64,000 nt of DNA, taken from assembly GCF_003479425.1 (NCBI RefSeq), contig NZ_QUHC01000007.1, positions 124,001 through 188,000 on the forward strand, given 5' to 3'. The DNA comes from Odoribacter sp. AF15-53. Lineage in GTDB: Bacteria > Bacteroidota > Bacteroidia > Bacteroidales > Marinifilaceae. The translations under genes were made by a program, and so were the position numbers. Shown piece by piece: positions 25,951-33,707 of this stretch. Every line of letters begins with the position of its first letter. The first letter of the stretch is position 1. The notes under the pieces were generated by a model, which was not told the DNA's origin, ran no database searches, and saw nothing but the letters and a program-made list of their open reading frames with translations.

Positions 25951-26574
25951 TTACCTGTTAAAACTTAATACGCTGTACAGTTGTTTTCTTTGCTTGTAGT
26001 ATTGCCAACCGTCCTCGTTCGTGATTGTTTTGATTACCCCATCAATCAAATTGTTGAAGATGGTGGCGAAATCAAAAACTTCGGGAGGATAGATCTCCTG
26101 ATTATGGATGTCATTGAGTTTGGCGATATACATGCGGGCAACCATTTCGCTAGAGACGTCATTCTTGTACATGCCCTGTTGCATCCCTTTCTCGATATTG
26201 ATCTTGATCTTCTCGTAAATAAAATCGGAGCGTCGTTGTTTGTGTTGTTCAAAGATTTCCGGGAATGCCTGTGCCAGCTTGTAGCTGACGGAGGGCGATA
26301 CATCAAAGAATCGCTCGTGAATCTCGTTCCCTACCAGCAACAAGATGTCAATAGCGTTCCACCCGTCGAAATCGTATTCCTTGAATATTTTTTCAAAAGC
26401 GATACGCTCTTGTTCAAAGATACAGTTCGCGATGTCTTCCATGCCTGAGAAATTCTCGTTAATCTCCTCAAGAGAAGTTCCCATTTTCTGCAATTTATCA
26501 TCCGATAGTTCTGTATCGTAACGATAAACATAGTTCCTCAGTTTTTCTGTCAACTGACACTTTTTCTCAGTCAT
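25951..26574 (-). CDS. Divergent TetR/AcrR-like transcriptional regulator
   Basis: A 207-residue all-helical protein. Residues ~20-60 fit the TetR helix-turn-helix spacing ('LSDDKLQKMGTSLEEINENF', then 'SGMEDIANCIFEQE', with the FxxxE pattern), but several usual DNA-contact residues differ, so DNA binding is less certain than for a standard member. The C-terminal part resembles TetR ligand/dimerisation domains ('EKGMQQGMYKNDVSSEMVAR', 'FATIFNNLIDGVIKT'). It is transcribed divergently from the phosphatase-like gene at 26730, with a 155-base gap. It probably regulates itself, the following Lrp gene, or that neighbour. Confidence 0.65.
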   Translation of the reverse strand: MTEKKCQLTEKLRNYVYRYDTELSDDKLQKMGTSLEEINENFSGMEDIANCIFEQERIAFEKIFKEYDFDGWNAIDILLLVGNEIHERFFDVSPSVSYKLAQAFPEIFEQHKQRRSDFIYEKIKINIEKGMQQGMYKNDVSSEMVARMYIAKLNDIHNQEIYPPEVFDFATIFNNLIDGVIKTITNEDGWQYYKQRKQLYSVLSFNR

Positions 26575-26666
26575 AATGGATATGGTAATTAATAGTTTCT
26601 TGCCGTAAAGATACGAAACAATTAAGAATTGAAAGAATTATAACTTGTAAATTATCATATTCTGAT

Positions 26667-26674
26667 TATTTTTG
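26667..26674 (+). promoter_or_regulatory. -7 promoter box for the phosphatase-like gene
   Basis: TATTTTTG matches TAnnTTTG. A TTG at 26645-26647 lies 19 bases upstream, appropriate for a -33 element. The start codon is at 26730. Confidence 0.55.
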
Positions 26675-26729
26675 TGTCTACACTGTAAATTTGAAACCGG
26701 TGAATGAAAATACTAATTTGTAAATTGGA

Positions 26730-28304
26730 ATGATCGTGAAGAAATTAATAATAATAGCGTGTATGCTGGCGTGGGTGTCGGGTGTTTTCGCAGAGGGAAA
26801 ACCGAAATTGGTTGTGGGCGTGGTGATTAGTCATTTCTACCCGGAATGGTTGGAGATGTACGGGGATCAATTGTCGGAAGGAGGGTTGAAACGTGTCATG
26901 AAGCAGGGGGCGAGAGTGAACGCCAACTACAATTATTTTTACACGCAGACGGGGGTGGATCACGCTTCTATTTACACGGGTATGCTTCCCACGGAGCACG
27001 GGATCGTGTCGAGAGCGTGGTATGACCGTTTACGCCGGAAGCGGCAGTTTGCCACGGCGTCCGATCGATACACCGAAATCGGGGAACAACAAGGCGACAG
27101 CGTTAAGAGCCTGACTCCTGATTACCTGCAAACGATGAGCCTGGGGAGCGCGATGAAATGGAATAACCCGCTGTCAAGGGTGTTTAGTATTGCCATGAAT
27201 GGCGACGAGGCCGTGTTGAGTGGGGGTAGTAGCGCGGACATGGCGATCTGGTTTAGCGAGAAGACGGGGAAATGGGTTTCTTCTTCCTATTACAAACGGG
27301 AGATACCCGACTGGTTGAGGGTGTATAATACCTGGGTGGAGAGCGATCATTTCGTGAACAAGGGATGGATGATGTTGTCTGACGAGGACAAGTCGGCGGC
27401 CCGTATCCGTTTGAAGAATCACTTTTACTATGATATTGCTCGTGCGAAGAAAGAGTATAACACGTACCGGGTGCTGAAAGCTACTCCCTACGCGAACACG
27501 TTGGTGCGAGTGTTGGCCGAGAAGTTGATAGACGAGGAGAGGTTGGGTGCGGATAATGATCCCGATTTGTTGGCTTTGAACTTTTCTTGCCTGGATTACA
27601 TGTCTAGGGATTTTACTATAGATTCGGAAGAGGAGAAGGATATGTTGATTCGCCTGGATATGGATATGGCGGCTTTGTTGAGTAAGCTGGATGCCAGGGT
27701 CGGGAAGGGAAATTACACCTTGTTCGTGACTTTTTCGGAGATGCGGGAGTTGATGCCGGAGGATTTACAGAAGATCAAGGTGAATTCAGATTATTTCAGC
27801 ATATTCAAGGCCGTGGCTTTGTTGAAATCGTACATGGGACTCGTGTATGGTCCGGGTGATTGGATAGCCGATTACGATCAGGGCCAGATTTATCTGAACC
27901 GGGATTTGATTGAACATAAGAAATTGAATTTGAAGGAAATGCAGGATAAGGTGGCCGATTTCATGATCGAATTCGAGGGGGTTGCCAAAGTGATGACGGC
28001 TTACTCGTTGACGCATACTTCGTTTCCCGAGGGAATCAATCGGTTGGTGCAGAACTCGTTTTCCCACAAACGTAGCGGGGACGTGCTTTTTTGTATCCAC
28101 CCGACATGGGTTTCCGAGTTGAAAGAGTTGGAAGATACCTATTTCCGGCACAGTAAACGACCGATTGTTCCTTTGTACTTGTATGGGGCAGGGGTGAGGC
28201 CGGATTTGAAAGGGGATTACATGATGTCAGACCTGTTGCCCACTTTGTGCAAGATACTGGGGATAAATGTACCGTACACGGCACACGGGAAGGCGATGCA
28301 GTAA
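26730..28304 (+). CDS. PafA-like alkaline phosphatase superfamily protein lacking most catalytic residues
   Basis: A signal peptide (MIVKKLIIIACMLAWVSGVF, cleaved near 'AEGKP') leads into a full-length alkaline-phosphatase-fold body collinear with Bacteroidota PafA. The nucleophile loop is recognisable ('TQTGVDHASIYTGMLP', Thr retained). By my alignment from memory, the metal and substrate ligands are gone: the VVDQM Asp is Ser in VVISH, the GNxWYDR Asn is lost (SRAWYDR), the KDR of the phosphate clamp is NGD, the DYxxH His is Arg (DYMSR), ADHG is FSEM, and the last His before VPLYLYG is Ile. I infer an exported pseudoenzyme, possibly a binding or scaffold protein. There is no frameshift or stop. 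Confidence 0.82.
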   Translation: MIVKKLIIIACMLAWVSGVFAEGKPKLVVGVVISHFYPEWLEMYGDQLSEGGLKRVMKQGARVNANYNYFYTQTGVDHASIYTGMLPTEHGIVSRAWYDRLRRKRQFATASDRYTEIGEQQGDSVKSLTPDYLQTMSLGSAMKWNNPLSRVFSIAMNGDEAVLSGGSSADMAIWFSEKTGKWVSSSYYKREIPDWLRVYNTWVESDHFVNKGWMMLSDEDKSAARIRLKNHFYYDIARAKKEYNTYRVLKATPYANTLVRVLAEKLIDEERLGADNDPDLLALNFSCLDYMSRDFTIDSEEEKDMLIRLDMDMAALLSKLDARVGKGNYTLFVTFSEMRELMPEDLQKIKVNSDYFSIFKAVALLKSYMGLVYGPGDWIADYDQGQIYLNRDLIEHKKLNLKEMQDKVADFMIEFEGVAKVMTAYSLTHTSFPEGINRLVQNSFSHKRSGDVLFCIHPTWVSELKELEDTYFRHSKRPIVPLYLYGAGVRPDLKGDYMMSDLLPTLCKILGINVPYTAHGKAMQ

Positions 28305-28305
28305 T

Positions 28306-28326
28306 AATTTAGAATTTAGAATTTAG
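28306..28326. repeat. AATTTAG 7-bp tandem repeat, three copies
   Basis: Three perfect AATTTAG units begin two bases after the phosphatase-like stop codon. The same heptamer occurs twice at 12292-12305. Confidence 0.65.
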
Positions 28327-28498
28327 GATGGTATGATTCGGAGCGGCACTGGTTTGACGAATGTGAAACTAGGGTCGTGTAACGGAATGTTAAGTCTTTC
28401 ATAGCCTTGTTTGCTTTGAGTAAACTGTTGATTGATTTGTTATTGCCGTGATTCGTGGGTGGTTTGGCGGGACCAAAAAAGGATAAAATCCGTTAAAA

Positions 28499-28542
28499 TG
28501 GCGGTTAGGTGGCGGCTAGGTGGCGGGTAAGTGGCGGCCAAG
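28499..28542. repeat. 11-bp tandem repeat array (four units)
   Basis: TGGCGGTTAGG, TGGCGGCTAGG, TGGCGGGTAAG and TGGCGGCCAAG lie head to tail in the 342-base convergent gap between the phosphatase-like and DJ-1-like genes. Apart from the heptamer repeat at 28306-28326, nothing else is recognisable in that gap. Same unit length and copy number as the array at 13532-13575, but unrelated sequence. Confidence 0.85.
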
Positions 28543-28646
28543 CGTGTAGAAAGTGTGCCAATTCCCGGACAGTAGTCAAGTTAAATTGCAGTTATGTCCG
28601 GGAATGGATATAGTTTTGAATGAATGTTTTTTTCGATTGGGCGGGA

Positions 28647-29240
28647 CTATTTGATAAACCCATTTTTGTAGTAGTCGCAGGCTTCCTCGATTCTTTCCGG
28701 GGTGTCGGCTTTTAGCAGCAAGAGTAATTCTCGGGTGAATTCCATGTAACCCGTGCCGTTGGCCGTGACAATGTTTTTGTCTCCGACAGCTTGTTTCTCG
28801 ATGTAGTTCTTCTCGTTGGTATATTTGTCCCCGCCCCATTGTTTTAACACGGGGAGCGTGTTGCTGGTGTGTTTCACGTTGTTCAGGAAACCGTGTTTAC
28901 CCATGAACAAGGATGCGTTACAAATAGCTCCCACGATCTTGCCTTGATCCAGAGCTTTTTGCACGATCGGCACGATCTGTTCGGCCTCGGGGGATTGCCA
29001 GCTCATGCCTCCGATCAGAATCAGTGCGGCGTAGTCCGTCGGCATTGTCTGAAAACTGTAATCGGGTAGCGTGCGGAAACCGCCGATTGACGGAACGGGA
29101 TCTAGCGTCGGGGCAACTACTTTCGTGATATATTTTATTTCGCTTCCCGGCATAACCCCGGTATTCAGGCAGACGGACAGAAATGCACCTTCCCAATCGG
29201 CGTATCCATCCAGGATGAAAAATAGAACTTCTTGTTTCAT
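28647..29240 (-). CDS. DJ-1/PfpI family (class I glutamine amidotransferase-like) protein
   Basis: A 197-residue cytosolic protein with the flavodoxin-like DJ-1 fold: 'EVLFFILDGYADWEGAFLSV', 'DYAALILIGGMSWQSPEAEQ' and the nucleophile elbow 'KIVGAICNASLFMGKHGFLN' (Cys in AICNAS). The family includes stress chaperones, glyoxalases and proteases; no subgroup can be assigned here. It starts 8 bases after the gldE stop on the same strand and is likely the last gene of an ssb-gldE-DJ-1 transcript, although a hairpin after ssb reduces read-through. Confidence 0.88.
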   Translation of the reverse strand: MKQEVLFFILDGYADWEGAFLSVCLNTGVMPGSEIKYITKVVAPTLDPVPSIGGFRTLPDYSFQTMPTDYAALILIGGMSWQSPEAEQIVPIVQKALDQGKIVGAICNASLFMGKHGFLNNVKHTSNTLPVLKQWGGDKYTNEKNYIEKQAVGDKNIVTANGTGYMEFTRELLLLLKADTPERIEEACDYYKNGFIK

Positions 29241-29247
29241 GGTAAAT

Positions 29248-30570
29248 TTAATTCTGTGTTTTCACTTCCGAGTTTCCAATTTTCTTGTATTGAATCTTTT
29301 TGATCCGTCGGTTGTCGACTTCAAGAATCTTGAATTGGTGTTCTTTGTAGGTGATCACCTCGTCTTTGAGAGGAAGTTCGCCTTTGAGTTCAAGGATTAA
29401 TCCGGCTAACGTGTCAGCGTCTCCTTCTACTTCCTGGAATGTGTCCTCGTCAATATCGGTGATTTTGTAAAAGTCGTTTAGCAGGGTAGAGGCCTCGAAG
29501 ATGAATGCCCCGTTTTTGTCACGGGTGTAGACTATCTCTTGTTCGTCGTACTCGTCATTGATGTCGCCCACGATCTCTTCGATGATGTCCTCCATGGTGA
29601 CGATACCGGATGTGCCACCGTATTCGTCGACCACGATAGCCAGATGCACTTTCTTGGACTGGAATTCTTCGAGCAAGTCATTGATTTTCTTGCTTTCCGG
29701 GACGAAATAGGCCGGGCGAATCAAGGTCTGCCACCGGAAATCATTTTTTTCGTCTAGGTGTAACAATAAATCTTTCACGTAAAGAATTCCCGTGATGTTG
29801 TCCAGGTTTTCCTCGTACACGGGCATGCGCGAGTAGCCGTGTTCGGTGATAATTTCTTTTACTTGTTGATAGGTTGAGTTCGAATCAATCGCGATCACGT
29901 TGATCCGGGGACGGATAATGTCCACGGCATCAATGTTGCCAAAACGGACGATACCTTCCAATATATCTTTTTCTTCGTTAATAGCCGTGTCTTTGGTTAA
30001 TTCCAACGCTTTGGAGAGCTGGTCGATTGATAAGTTATCTTTTTTATCCATGCGTTTCCTGATCACGGAGGTTGAACCGATCAACAGGGAAGATAGCGGA
30101 CGGAACAGGTGAGACAGGAAGGTCAACGGGCCTGCCATGAAAATCACCATGCTCAGTTGCGAACGATTGGCATAGAGTTTCGGGATAATTTCACCCACGA
30201 GCAAGATCACGAACGTGACTACAACTACCTGAATGACAAATCCCAAGGTCGGGTGTGCCGAGAAGTCGAATAGCGAGTTGACCAGGTACGTGGATAACAC
30301 GACGATTGCCACGTTCACGAAATTGTTGGATATCAGAATCGTGGCCAGCAGCCGGTTGGGTTTGTGTTGTAGGTTGCATGCTTTCTCGTATCCCTTGTCT
30401 TCCAAGTGTTTCAGTTGCGAGGGCGAGAGTGAAAAATAAGCGACTTCCGATCCGGAAATCAAGGCCGAGCATAGTAATAAAAATAGTAGTAATATAGTGA
30501 ATGTTAAATCAATGGCTGTGAAAGTGCCTGTAAAAATCTGCCCGGCAAGGGGAATATAATCTGTGTCCAA
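29248..30570 (-). CDS. gldE: GldE-type CNNM/CBS-domain membrane protein
   Basis: Residues ~20-200 form a CNNM (DUF21) membrane domain with about four segments ('LTFTILLLFLLLCSALISGS', 'TLGFVIQVVVVTFVILLVGE'). Two CBS domains follow ('DIIRPRINVIAIDSNSTYQQ', 'MPVYEENLDNITGILYVKDL', 'VVDEYGGTSGIVTMEDIIEE'), then a C-terminal CorC/HlyC domain ('EVEGDADTLAGLILELKGEL'). This architecture is shared by Mg2+/Co2+ transport-related proteins. In Bacteroidota the copy beside ssb is annotated gldE after Flavobacterium gliding genes. Gliding is not implied here. The adjacent ssb supports the assignment. Confidence 0.85.
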   Translation of the reverse strand: MDTDYIPLAGQIFTGTFTAIDLTFTILLLFLLLCSALISGSEVAYFSLSPSQLKHLEDKGYEKACNLQHKPNRLLATILISNNFVNVAIVVLSTYLVNSLFDFSAHPTLGFVIQVVVVTFVILLVGEIIPKLYANRSQLSMVIFMAGPLTFLSHLFRPLSSLLIGSTSVIRKRMDKKDNLSIDQLSKALELTKDTAINEEKDILEGIVRFGNIDAVDIIRPRINVIAIDSNSTYQQVKEIITEHGYSRMPVYEENLDNITGILYVKDLLLHLDEKNDFRWQTLIRPAYFVPESKKINDLLEEFQSKKVHLAIVVDEYGGTSGIVTMEDIIEEIVGDINDEYDEQEIVYTRDKNGAFIFEASTLLNDFYKITDIDEDTFQEVEGDADTLAGLILELKGELPLKDEVITYKEHQFKILEVDNRRIKKIQYKKIGNSEVKTQN

Positions 30571-30635
30571 AATTTGAATAATTGGTTAAACTTAATATCG
30601 CCGAAAGATACGTATAAAAACTAAAAGGAGAAAAT

Positions 30636-30673
30636 CTTTCGAGTCAAAAGTTTGTAAACTTCTGACTCGAAAG
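30636..30673 (-). terminator. Hairpin terminator after ssb
   Basis: Outer arms 30636-30646 and 30663-30673 pair perfectly over 11 bases, with an additional AAGTTT/AAACTT inner stem. On the minus strand it is followed by ATTTTCTCCTTTT. It begins 12 bases beyond the ssb stop. Confidence 0.75.
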
Positions 30674-30684
30674 GTTCTCTTCTT

Positions 30685-31098
30685 TTAGAACGGAAGATCG
30701 TCGCTGTCATCGCTTCCCCCAAGATCAGGAGCCTGTGGCATGCTGGTGTCCTGCGGTTTTTCTCCGTTATCTTGTTTGCGGGATAACATCTGGAAGTTAT
30801 CACCGTAGATTTCAGTCGTGTATCTTTTTACCCCGTTCTGGTCGTCCCATGAACGAGTTCTCAGACGTCCCTCGACGTAAAGCATCATTCCTTTTTTCAC
30901 GTATTTCTCTGCTATCTGTGCCAGATTTCTCCAGAGAACGATGTTGTGCCACTCTGTTTGTGTTACACGTTCCCCGTTTTTGTTATTGTAGACCTCCGAC
31001 GTGGCAAGGCTGAATCTTGCTACGGCGACACCTCCTTCGAGATATTTTACATCCGGGTCTGCCCCGACATTACCGATAAGAATAACTTTATTGACCAT
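30685..31098 (-). CDS. ssb: Single-stranded DNA-binding protein
   Basis: A 137-residue SSB. Residues 1-105 are the OB fold ('MVNKVILIGNVGADPDVKYL', 'VARFSLATSE', 'TEWHNIVLWRNLAQIAEKYV', 'LYVEGRLRTRSWDDQNG'). A short linker leads to the conserved acidic C-terminal tip 'DDSDDLPF', which recruits replication and repair partners. It is slightly shorter than the E. coli protein because of a compact linker. It is divergent from the HU gene across a 428-base gap. Confidence 0.97.
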   Translation of the reverse strand: MVNKVILIGNVGADPDVKYLEGGVAVARFSLATSEVYNNKNGERVTQTEWHNIVLWRNLAQIAEKYVKKGMMLYVEGRLRTRSWDDQNGVKRYTTEIYGDNFQMLSRKQDNGEKPQDTSMPQAPDLGGSDDSDDLPF

Positions 31099-31526
31099 TA
31101 TGTGTATGGGTTAAAATTTGACACAAATTACGGAATAATTTCGGAGAAAAAAAATTAAACAAATAAACAATTGAAAATTGAGTGTTGAAATATGGTTCAC
31201 GGAAATCCCGTTTGTCATGATACTCAGGGCGCTATCGCGCCAATCGTTGCTAACAGGCACACGAGTGATCTTCTTCATAATACTTCTTTTTACAAATTAG
31301 ATATATTGGTCATCTGGGACTAAAATGAAGTGAGGGGTAAAAGTGGGTACAATCCTGAAAAAAACTTTATAAATATGTCGGATGTTGACTTCTAATTATA
31401 TAGATCGCAAAAAATATTGACAAAAATGCTGAAGTTTGTTTCATTGTTTGTGGAAAAGATATATATTTGCAGTCTGAAATCTGTAAGAAACGAAATATAA
31501 TATTGAATATTAAATACTTAAAGAAA
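31099..31526. other. Intergenic region between ssb and HU genes
   Basis: A 428-base divergent gap. It contains a short GC palindrome near 31229-31243 (GGCGCTATCGCGCC) and the HU promoter box at 31462-31469. On the minus strand an ORF of 55 codons (31278 down to 31111, beginning MKKITRVPVSNDWRDSALSI) overlaps the ssb leader. Its first ~30 residues look protein-like, while the rest is low-complexity and A/T-rich. I cannot link it to any family and do not call it a gene. Confidence 0.4.
31462..31469 (+). promoter_or_regulatory. -7 promoter box for the HU-bTHX-RNase G operon
   Basis: TATATTTG matches TAnnTTTG, 57 bases upstream of the HU start codon. A TTTG at 31435-31438 lies 23 bases upstream and could be the -33 element. 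Confidence 0.55.
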
Positions 31527-31811
31527 ATGACAAAGGCGGACATAGTGAATGAAATTTCAAGAACCACCGGTATCGAGAAAGCAGCGGTACAAACGACAGT
31601 AGAGGCTTTTATGGAAGCTATCAAAGGTTCTGTGATTGATGGAAAAAACGTATATTTAAGAGGTTTTGGAAGTTTTGTTGTGAAGAAAAGAGCTGAGAAA
31701 ACCGCTCGTAATATTTCAAAGAATGTAACGATCAAAATTCCTGAACACTTTATTCCTTCGTTCAAGCCTTCGAAGAGTTTCGTCAATCAGGTGAAAGATC
31801 AAGTAAAATAA
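31527..31811 (+). CDS. HU/IHF family DNA-binding protein
   Basis: A 94-residue nucleoid protein. The start at 31527 (MTKADIVNEISRTTGIEKAA) matches the family N terminus; an in-frame upstream extension to 31467 overlaps the promoter and is not used. The beta-ribbon DNA-binding arm is represented by 'GKNVYLRGFGSFVVKKRAEK' followed by 'TARNISKNVTIKIP', with the intercalating Pro in the usual place ('IKIPEHFIPSFKPSK'). It bends DNA as a dimer. It is first in a plus-strand set with the 29-residue ribosomal-type protein (15 bases later) and RNase G. Confidence 0.95.
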   Translation: MTKADIVNEISRTTGIEKAAVQTTVEAFMEAIKGSVIDGKNVYLRGFGSFVVKKRAEKTARNISKNVTIKIPEHFIPSFKPSKSFVNQVKDQVK

Positions 31812-31826
31812 GAAAGGAGTGAAATT

Positions 31827-31916
31827 ATGCCAAGCGGAAAGAAAAGAAAAAGACATAAGATGGCCACTCACAAGCGGAAAAAGAGACTGAGAAAGAATAG
31901 ACACAAGAAGAAGTAG
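31827..31916 (+). CDS. 29-residue basic ribosomal-type protein (AURKAIP1/COX24 domain, bTHX-like)
   Basis: ATG at 31827 preceded by a good Shine-Dalgarno-like GAAAGGAG. The product is MPSGKKRKRHKMATHKRKKR followed by LRKNRHKKK: 29 residues, over half Lys/Arg. This sequence type is conserved across Bacteroidota between HU and RNase G genes and is annotated as an AURKAIP1/COX24-domain protein related to small-subunit ribosomal peptides. A role in the 30S subunit is family inference. It is too short for usual length filters. Confidence 0.9.
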   Translation: MPSGKKRKRHKMATHKRKKRLRKNRHKKK

Positions 31917-31941
31917 TCATCGTTTGTGAGTTAGAAGTTAT

Positions 31942-31968
31942 AAACCTAAGGGCTAGGCCTTTAGGTTT
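31942..31968 (+). promoter_or_regulatory. Hairpin (attenuator-like) between the 29-residue gene and RNase G
   Basis: Arms AAACCTAAGG and CCTTTAGGTTT pair over about 10 bp with one bulged base around a short loop, followed by ATTTT. It lies immediately upstream of the rng start region. It may be a partial terminator or an RNA element for feedback on RNase G, as known for rne in enterics; the latter is speculation. Confidence 0.55.
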
Positions 31969-31998
31969 ATTTTGATTGATACATTAATTGATCAGGTA

Positions 31999-33546
31999 GT
32001 GAATACTGAGTTAGTCATAGATGTAAAAGCGGAAGAAATTGTGATCGCTTTATTGAAAGATAAGCGATTGGTAGAGTTGACAACGGAGAAGACTAGCGTT
32101 AAATTTGCTGTAGGAGACATTTTTTACGGGAAGGTAAAGAAGATCATGCCCGGTTTGAATGCGGCTTTCGTGAATGTCGGTTACGAGAAAGATGCTTTCC
32201 TGCATTACCTTGATCTCAGTCCCCAGTTTTATTCTCTGGTTAGTTATATAAAACAATGTATAGCACGCAAGGGAATGCCTGTCGCCAGGTTGAAACTGGA
32301 GCCGGAAATCAGTAAAAACGGGAAAATAGGGGACGTACTCACCGTGGGGCAATATGTTGCCGTTCAGGTAGCCAAGGAACCTATTTCAACCAAAGGCCCG
32401 CGCTTGACGTCGGAGTTGAGTATTGCCGGGCGTCACCTAGTTCTGATGCCTTTCTCTGAAAAGGTGTCCGTGTCACAAAAAATTAAATCGGTCGATGAAC
32501 GGAAACGTCTGAAACGACTGATTGAAAGTATACGCCCCAAGAATTACGGGGTGATCGTGCGAACTGTCGCCGAGGGCAAGAATGCCGAGTTGTTCGACAG
32601 TGAATTAACAGAACTTGTTGAGCGGTTCGAGACCGCTTTCAAACATCTTCGGGATATCGAACCTCCCAAGTTGATTTTAGGGGAGATCGACCGAACCAGC
32701 GTCATTCTCCGGGATATTTTGAATCCTTCGTTCGAGAATATTTATGTGAATGATCTAGCCTTGAGTAAAGAAATTAAACGTTATATCAGCACGATAGCTC
32801 CGGAGAAAGAGGATATCGTTAAATTTGTTTCAACCGATGTCCCGATCTTCGATCATTTCGGGGTGGACAAGCAAATCAAGTCTTCGCTGGGACGAACTGT
32901 TTCGTTCAAGAACGGGGCGTACCTTATTATAGAACATACCGAGGCTTTCCACGTGATAGACGTGAATAGTGGGAATCGCGTGAAGCTGGGGGATGATCAG
33001 GAGTCAAACGCCCTGGAAGTGAATCTTGCCGCGGCCGACGAGGTGGCTCGCCAGTTGCAGTTGCGCGACATGGGAGGAATCATCGTGATTGATTTTATTG
33101 ATATGCAACAAGCGGATAATCGCCAGAAGTTGTTCGATAAGATGCGCACGGCTATGGAACTCGATCGAGCCAAACATACCATTCTTCCTTTAAGTAAATT
33201 CGGGTTGATGCAAATCACACGTCAGCGGGTACGTCCGGAGATGACCGTGACTACCACGGAGACTTGTCCCGTGTGTCATGGAACGGGTAAAGCCGATGCC
33301 GCCGTGTTGGTGGTTGATAAGATAGAGGATCAATTGGAATTCTTGGTGGAGGAGAAGAAAATTAAGAATTTGGTATTGAAAGTGCATCCTTTCGTGGAGG
33401 CGTATCTTAAAAAAGGTTTTTGGTCATTGCGTCGGAAGTGGGCTTTCAAGCATCGGATTCACCTGAAGGTGGTGGGTGTACCTTCTTTCTATATTTACGA
33501 ATATAAGTTTTTTAATCGTTTTAATAGAGAAATTGAAGCTGAATAG
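31999..33546 (+). CDS. rng: Ribonuclease G (Rne/Rng family)
   Basis: A ~515-residue endoribonuclease acting in rRNA 5' maturation and mRNA decay. I prefer the GTG at 31999 because it yields the family-like N terminus (V/M)NTELVIDVKAEEIVIALL; a TTG at 31972 is in frame but sits against the hairpin. Residues ~35-130 are the S1 domain ('GDIFYGKVKKIMPGLNAAFV', 'NVGYEKDAFLHYLDLS'). The RNase H/DNase I-like catalytic core has the Mg2+ ligands in 'FHVIDVNSGNR' and 'GGIIVIDFIDM'. The Zn-link 'TCPVCHGTGKA' follows. The long C-terminal scaffold of RNase E is absent. Confidence 0.92.
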   Translation: MNTELVIDVKAEEIVIALLKDKRLVELTTEKTSVKFAVGDIFYGKVKKIMPGLNAAFVNVGYEKDAFLHYLDLSPQFYSLVSYIKQCIARKGMPVARLKLEPEISKNGKIGDVLTVGQYVAVQVAKEPISTKGPRLTSELSIAGRHLVLMPFSEKVSVSQKIKSVDERKRLKRLIESIRPKNYGVIVRTVAEGKNAELFDSELTELVERFETAFKHLRDIEPPKLILGEIDRTSVILRDILNPSFENIYVNDLALSKEIKRYISTIAPEKEDIVKFVSTDVPIFDHFGVDKQIKSSLGRTVSFKNGAYLIIEHTEAFHVIDVNSGNRVKLGDDQESNALEVNLAAADEVARQLQLRDMGGIIVIDFIDMQQADNRQKLFDKMRTAMELDRAKHTILPLSKFGLMQITRQRVRPEMTVTTTETCPVCHGTGKADAAVLVVDKIEDQLEFLVEEKKIKNLVLKVHPFVEAYLKKGFWSLRRKWAFKHRIHLKVVGVPSFYIYEYKFFNRFNREIEAE

Positions 33547-33606
33547 GTGTTTTTACTTACAGATTCTCGTTCTCGTCTTAAATCGATGTTAAAATAGTAC
33601 CATGAA

Positions 33607-33638
33607 TTTGTGTGAGAACAAATTATATGGTACTTTTG
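33607..33638 (+). promoter_or_regulatory. Strong Bacteroides-type promoter for the DsbD-like gene
   Basis: A -33 TTTG (33607-33610) and a -7 TACTTTTG (33631-33638) are separated by 20 bases, the textbook arrangement. The start codon is at 33708, leaving a ~60-base leader. Confidence 0.75.
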
Positions 33639-33707
33639 CGTCCACTGTGTGATAATGCATACGATTTCGAGAAGCATGCAAATTGATGTTTTATTAAATA
33701 ATTTTTT

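Noticed and set aside
31111..31278. 55-codon minus-strand ORF beginning MKKITRVPVSNDWRDSALSI between ssb and HU
   Set aside because: It overlaps the ssb leader, its second half is A/T-rich low-complexity sequence, no ribosome-binding site or family match is visible, and length alone is compatible with chance.
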